The position numbers and the translations under genes were made by a program. The notes under the pieces were generated by a model, which was not told where the DNA came from, made no database searches, and saw only the letters and a program-made list of their open reading frames with translations. Positions 60,282 through 64,000 of a stretch of 64,000 bases of DNA are shown one piece after another (the first letter of the stretch is position 1; the number at the start of each line of letters is the position of its first letter). The stretch is from Viscum album (taxonomy: Eukaryota > Streptophyta > Magnoliopsida > Santalales > Viscaceae): the NCBI GenBank assembly GCA_963277665.1, contig OY728119.1:319010206-319074205 (forward strand), written 5' to 3'.

Positions 60282-61906
60282 TCACAATTTATATTTTAAT
60301 TTGTTGAATTATGTATTATCTTTTTATATTATGTTTCAGTATTATTATGTTAAATCAGAATACATTCTGTGAAGATTACTTCTTATGATAGGTTAAAAAT
60401 ATTTGACTAAGTTTGTGACATTGTAAGTTTACTACATGTTCCATATTTTCACTATGTCTATGACACCATAAGCTTTGTACTAGTTCCATATTTTTTCAAA
60501 GGACCTAATTCCATTTCCATGCTACCATTTCCAAGACACCATAACAAGACAATATTAGGAATTTTGATAAAAACTAGACACTGTTGCATGAGAGACTATT
60601 TACCAGACACCATAACCATACTACTGGGTTAGGACTTCACATTGGACCAAACAATATAACTTTTATACTGATTCTAGATCTCACTAGGAATATCTCACCA
60701 CTACTATGACAATGTTCCATTCTTAAAACAATTTTTCTCTTTTTCAAATCAAATGTAAAATTTTCTTATAACAGTATTATTTGATTCATTTAATTACACT
60801 GATATAATTAATGATCTTTTAAAGTATTGTTATTAGTGATTAAAGGTATCATTTTTGGAGATTGTTCATCTTGTCGGCTCCAATTCAAGTACCCAAATGA
60901 AAATAAAATTGTGGAACTCGAGTGTAAAATATAGAAGTGGAATGCATGGAAATGGAGAAGAAAACCCATACATGCTAGAATACATCGAAGGAAGAAACCT
61001 AAATGTTTACTTACTGTAAAAAATGAAGAACATATTGTGAACCATTATGAAATAATCCTTGTAGTAACTAAAAGGAGAAGAAGTACATATCACTGCATAA
61101 AAAACAGAACACTCGATTAACGATACTCTATTTTTTGAAGAGAACTGGAGCATTACATCTATTGCATCCAAAGATTTCATAGCTACATTTGACAACCCAC
61201 AACGACTTATAAACTATACCTCATTAAATTTTTATCTACTATGTATGATTTTATTACTCTTTGATTAGTGTGTGTATCTGTATTCAAATCGTAGACTATC
61301 TCCGGCACTAAACTGAAGGATACCAGATATCCTCAGTCAAATATAATTTTACATAATTTTTCACCCATGTATAACTATGGAAGATGTCTTCTGTGACCCG
61401 GTTGTTAGTTTTCTCATGAAGAACAGTGGTAGAGGTATTTTGACCTAGATAATCCTATTTACTGTTCTTATCCCCATTATAGGGTGTTGATCAAATATTT
61501 TTATATATTTATTAGTTTTAGGTGATCACCATGTGGAGTGGAATAGGTCTCAGCTTGGTACTGAATGACATGTTTTATACATTGTGTTTTTCAATTTAGT
61601 AAATCTCTATTTTAACTCATATATCTGAAAACTAAATTATAAATTGATATTTAGTCTTGTATAATAGTTATAACTATTTTCTTTATTAGATTAGTTTCAA
61701 ATTTTTTATCAATATATCATATTGTCATAAAAAAGAATTAATCAATCTTCTAGGAAACTATTTGAACTGTCTAGCTATTATAATTTTACAACATTGGTTA
61801 ACTTGGTATATTTTTTTAATTGAGGGATCTTTTAAATAAAATTTTTAAAATAAGTTTTTATAGGAACTCAATTCACCCCCTCTTGAGTGTCCTACTCTAA
61901 CCAACA
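60098..61906 (+). repeat. 3' LTR of the SIRE-like element
   Basis: 1809 bp, against 1814 bp for the 5' copy, starting TTTTGGACTCCTCAT (terminal TG mutated to TT) and ending CTCTAACCAACA. Four 46-bp units begin at 60098, 60144, 60190 and 60236. The two LTRs differ visibly along the whole length. Confidence 0.87.
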
Positions 61907-64000
61907 ATATACTATTTACATGACCATCTAATTATATAAGTTCATGTTTATTTGTTCAAAATGTTTTATTTGGAAAATTTCATCTATAAATTTCTTATAA
62001 ACATCCAACTGATGAATTTGTTTTTTCTATATTCTATTCAAAAAAATATTTTATTATCATTGAAAGAGTAAAGTTAGTAAAAATAATTTTTTCGATGGAT
62101 TTTTCTGATTTCGATAAAAAATTTAAGAAATTATTTAATGTAAAACCTTTGACACAATAATATTCACTTATTTGAAAATTTTAAAACACAAATTGTAATT
62201 AAAATATTTAAAATATAACATTAGAAAACATACATCACCTTTTACTTACACATTTATGAACTTATTTCTTGTTTTATCCTCCTTAAAACATTTATCATCC
62301 TTATATAATTTTCTCCATTATCAATTTTCTACATATTTTTTAACAATCATTTTTAGAATGGTTTGTTAGAATATTTTATATTCCATAATTTCCTAATATA
62401 GTTTCTTTTATCATGTAATATCCTATTCTCCCCCTTTTTTGTTATAAAAAATGGTAGAAATATATTTTACTTGAAATGTTATAGATAAATAATTATAAAA
62501 ACAGAATCATTGTATATGAACATTCAACCAAATAAAATAGAATGAACGTTCATCCAATAAAATTTGTAATAATTCATTCTAAAATGGTTGGGGATATATT
62601 AAATGTCATATTCACTTAACATAAGATTGATTAAAACTGTTCAGGTGTTTATAAAACACGAAATAATCCATTAATTTTTAATTTCATTAAGATAAACTCC
62701 ATATTCTTTAAATCATAACTGAACTTATATGACTTCACAAAAGATGACTCCATCATGGAAATTATATCCTTAAGATCATGGAATATTACATTATACATAA
62801 CATCAACACATCTTCTTCTTAAAGAAACTAATATTTTCTAATCTATACTTTTTACTTCAAAAAATATTCTTCTAAAGTTTAAATTATATTCTTTCATTAT
62901 GATATTAATTCATATTTAATCATTTTAAAAATATTCATATAATATATCCATTTTTTATATTCATTAATATCATTAGAACTATCTCTATATGAATTTATAA
63001 CACTTACTATATAATTAATAATCCCTTCAATTTTCTTAGCATTAAACTTGATATCTACTTTCATATGTTTTATCAATTTCATGACATGGGTCAATATTCT
63101 TCATTCCACATTTGATGCATCTTTTAATGAAATAAAATTATCCTCAAAAGGAATATATATCAGTACATGTTTTTGGATGTAATTATAAATTTCTAATGAA
63201 GATGTTCTTCATGGAAATTATTTACAAACAATTTCAATAACTAGATAATAGATAATTGATTCATTATATTTCTATAAATCATAAATGAAGTAATAAATCC
63301 TTATTTTATCCTTTCCTTAGATAAATTAGGGAAAAAAATGTGTAGAATGTGATGAATCATTGGAAATTAAAAAAATTCTGGTCTAGATTTTTAATTTACA
63401 TTATTTATTTTATATTATTCTTCATAAAATTCGACAACATAAACATATTCATAGAACGTAGGTTTTTCTAAATCCATGTTTTGAATATTTTTCTTCTTAT
63501 TTTCCTTTAGAACTATATTATCTATCAGATTATTCTATAAAAACATCCTTTTATGATCGATATGATGAATTGATGGAAGAGTACGAAATTTTTTTTATTC
63601 ATGTTCCAACTATTCTTCTAGATCTGTAGATTTTGTTTTCAATATGCATCAAAAGGACTTCAATGAATTTTTGGAAAATTCATAAATTCTTCATCAGAAT
63701 ATTTTAATGTTTAATTTTTTATATTACTTCATTTACATTTCCTTTTTCAATTTATAAAGGTGCATAATAACTTCCATTTTGTTGTCCTTATAGATAAACA
63801 AACTGATGGTCTATATATTAAACAAAAGTCAATAGATAAAATGATAAATTTGGTTCATCTTGTGTTATTATTTAAAACTACACATAATGTTATTCCACTC
63901 CAATCTTATGAATTATAACTATCTTTTCTATTTCAAACAATTTCTTATATCTATTATTTTTTATCCCATCATCTCTTATTTTTTGTAATTTTTTTCTTTC
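61907..64000. other. A+T-rich flank right of the SIRE-like element
   Basis: Strongly A+T-rich. Minus-strand frames at 62897-63094 (IEGIINYIVSVINSYRDSS) and near 62590-62760 are more protein-like than expected from composition but match no family I know. In texture the region resembles 33001-37534 and 48237-49826 and may be the same old host sequence split by the two insertions. No repeats or RNA genes recognised. Confidence 0.35.

Larger units (their letters stand above)
49827..61906 (+). mobile_element. Degraded SIRE/Maximus-type Ty1/copia retrotransposon
   Basis: About 12.1 kb on the plus strand with LTRs at 49827-51640 and 60098-61906. Primer site TGGTATCAGAGG lies two bases after the 5' LTR. 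Gag, protease, integrase, RT and RNase H remnants follow in that order, and integrase before RT defines Ty1/copia. A ~3.6 kb region after RNase H and an AAAAAGGGGGAGA polypurine tract match the SIRE/Maximus layout with its extra env-like frame. Candidate 5-bp duplications ATGTA (49822-49826) and ATATA (61907-61911) agree at four of five bases. Many stops and frameshifts show that the copy is inactive. Confidence 0.88.

Overview
This window looks like intergenic DNA from a large, repeat-rich, A+T-rich flowering-plant nuclear genome. I found no intact host gene, rRNA, tRNA or CRISPR array. At least four families of LTR retrotransposon explain most of the recognisable sequence. The families are typical of plants: Athila, Tat/Ogre, a Tekay/Del-like chromovirus derivative, and SIRE/Maximus-type Ty1/copia. 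Almost every reading frame is short because the elements are old and full of stops and frameshifts. The exception is a 147-codon gag frame in the youngest-looking element.

Layout. 1-1495: unassigned flank. 1496-11349 (+): a structurally complete, very decayed Athila-like Ty3/gypsy element with ~1.31 kb LTRs, a TGGCACCG primer site, gag, protease, RT/RNase H, integrase, a non-coding or env-like tail and a polypurine tract. 11350-~33000: old sequence containing a minus-strand Tat/Ogre-type pol (integrase 16958-17652, RT about 18868-19800, protease/linker about 20407-20670). Downstream of that pol, in its transcriptional sense, lies a satellite-like array of ~143-bp units (14210-15860). A second, ~33-bp minisatellite lies at 29140-29720. 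I could not find the LTRs of this element. 33000-37534: very A+T-rich DNA, unassigned.

37540-48231 (-): a sharply bounded element with two LTRs of equal length (4244 bp each), TGTA...TACA ends, a TTATG target-site duplication, an initiator-Met-type primer site and a polypurine tract. Its internal region is only 2.2 kb and codes for a short zinc-knuckle gag with no recognisable pol, so it is a non-autonomous derivative. Each LTR carries a TATA box and, downstream of it, three related CpG-rich hairpins built around a CGTACGTACG-like core. This is the most interesting signal in the window.

48237-49826: unassigned. 49827-61906 (+): a degraded SIRE-type copia element with 1.81 kb LTRs, each starting with four tandem copies of a 46-bp unit that includes the LTR terminus. 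It has gag, protease, integrase, RT and RNase H remnants, a ~3.6 kb env-like/accessory region and two polypurine tracts. 61907-64000: A+T-rich flank with nothing recognised.

None of these genes work together as a cellular system. The functional logic is that of retrotransposition. The autonomous copies are dead, and the Tekay-like derivative would depend on pol supplied by a relative elsewhere. All domain calls come from reading translations by eye against remembered family consensus patterns; no database search was run.
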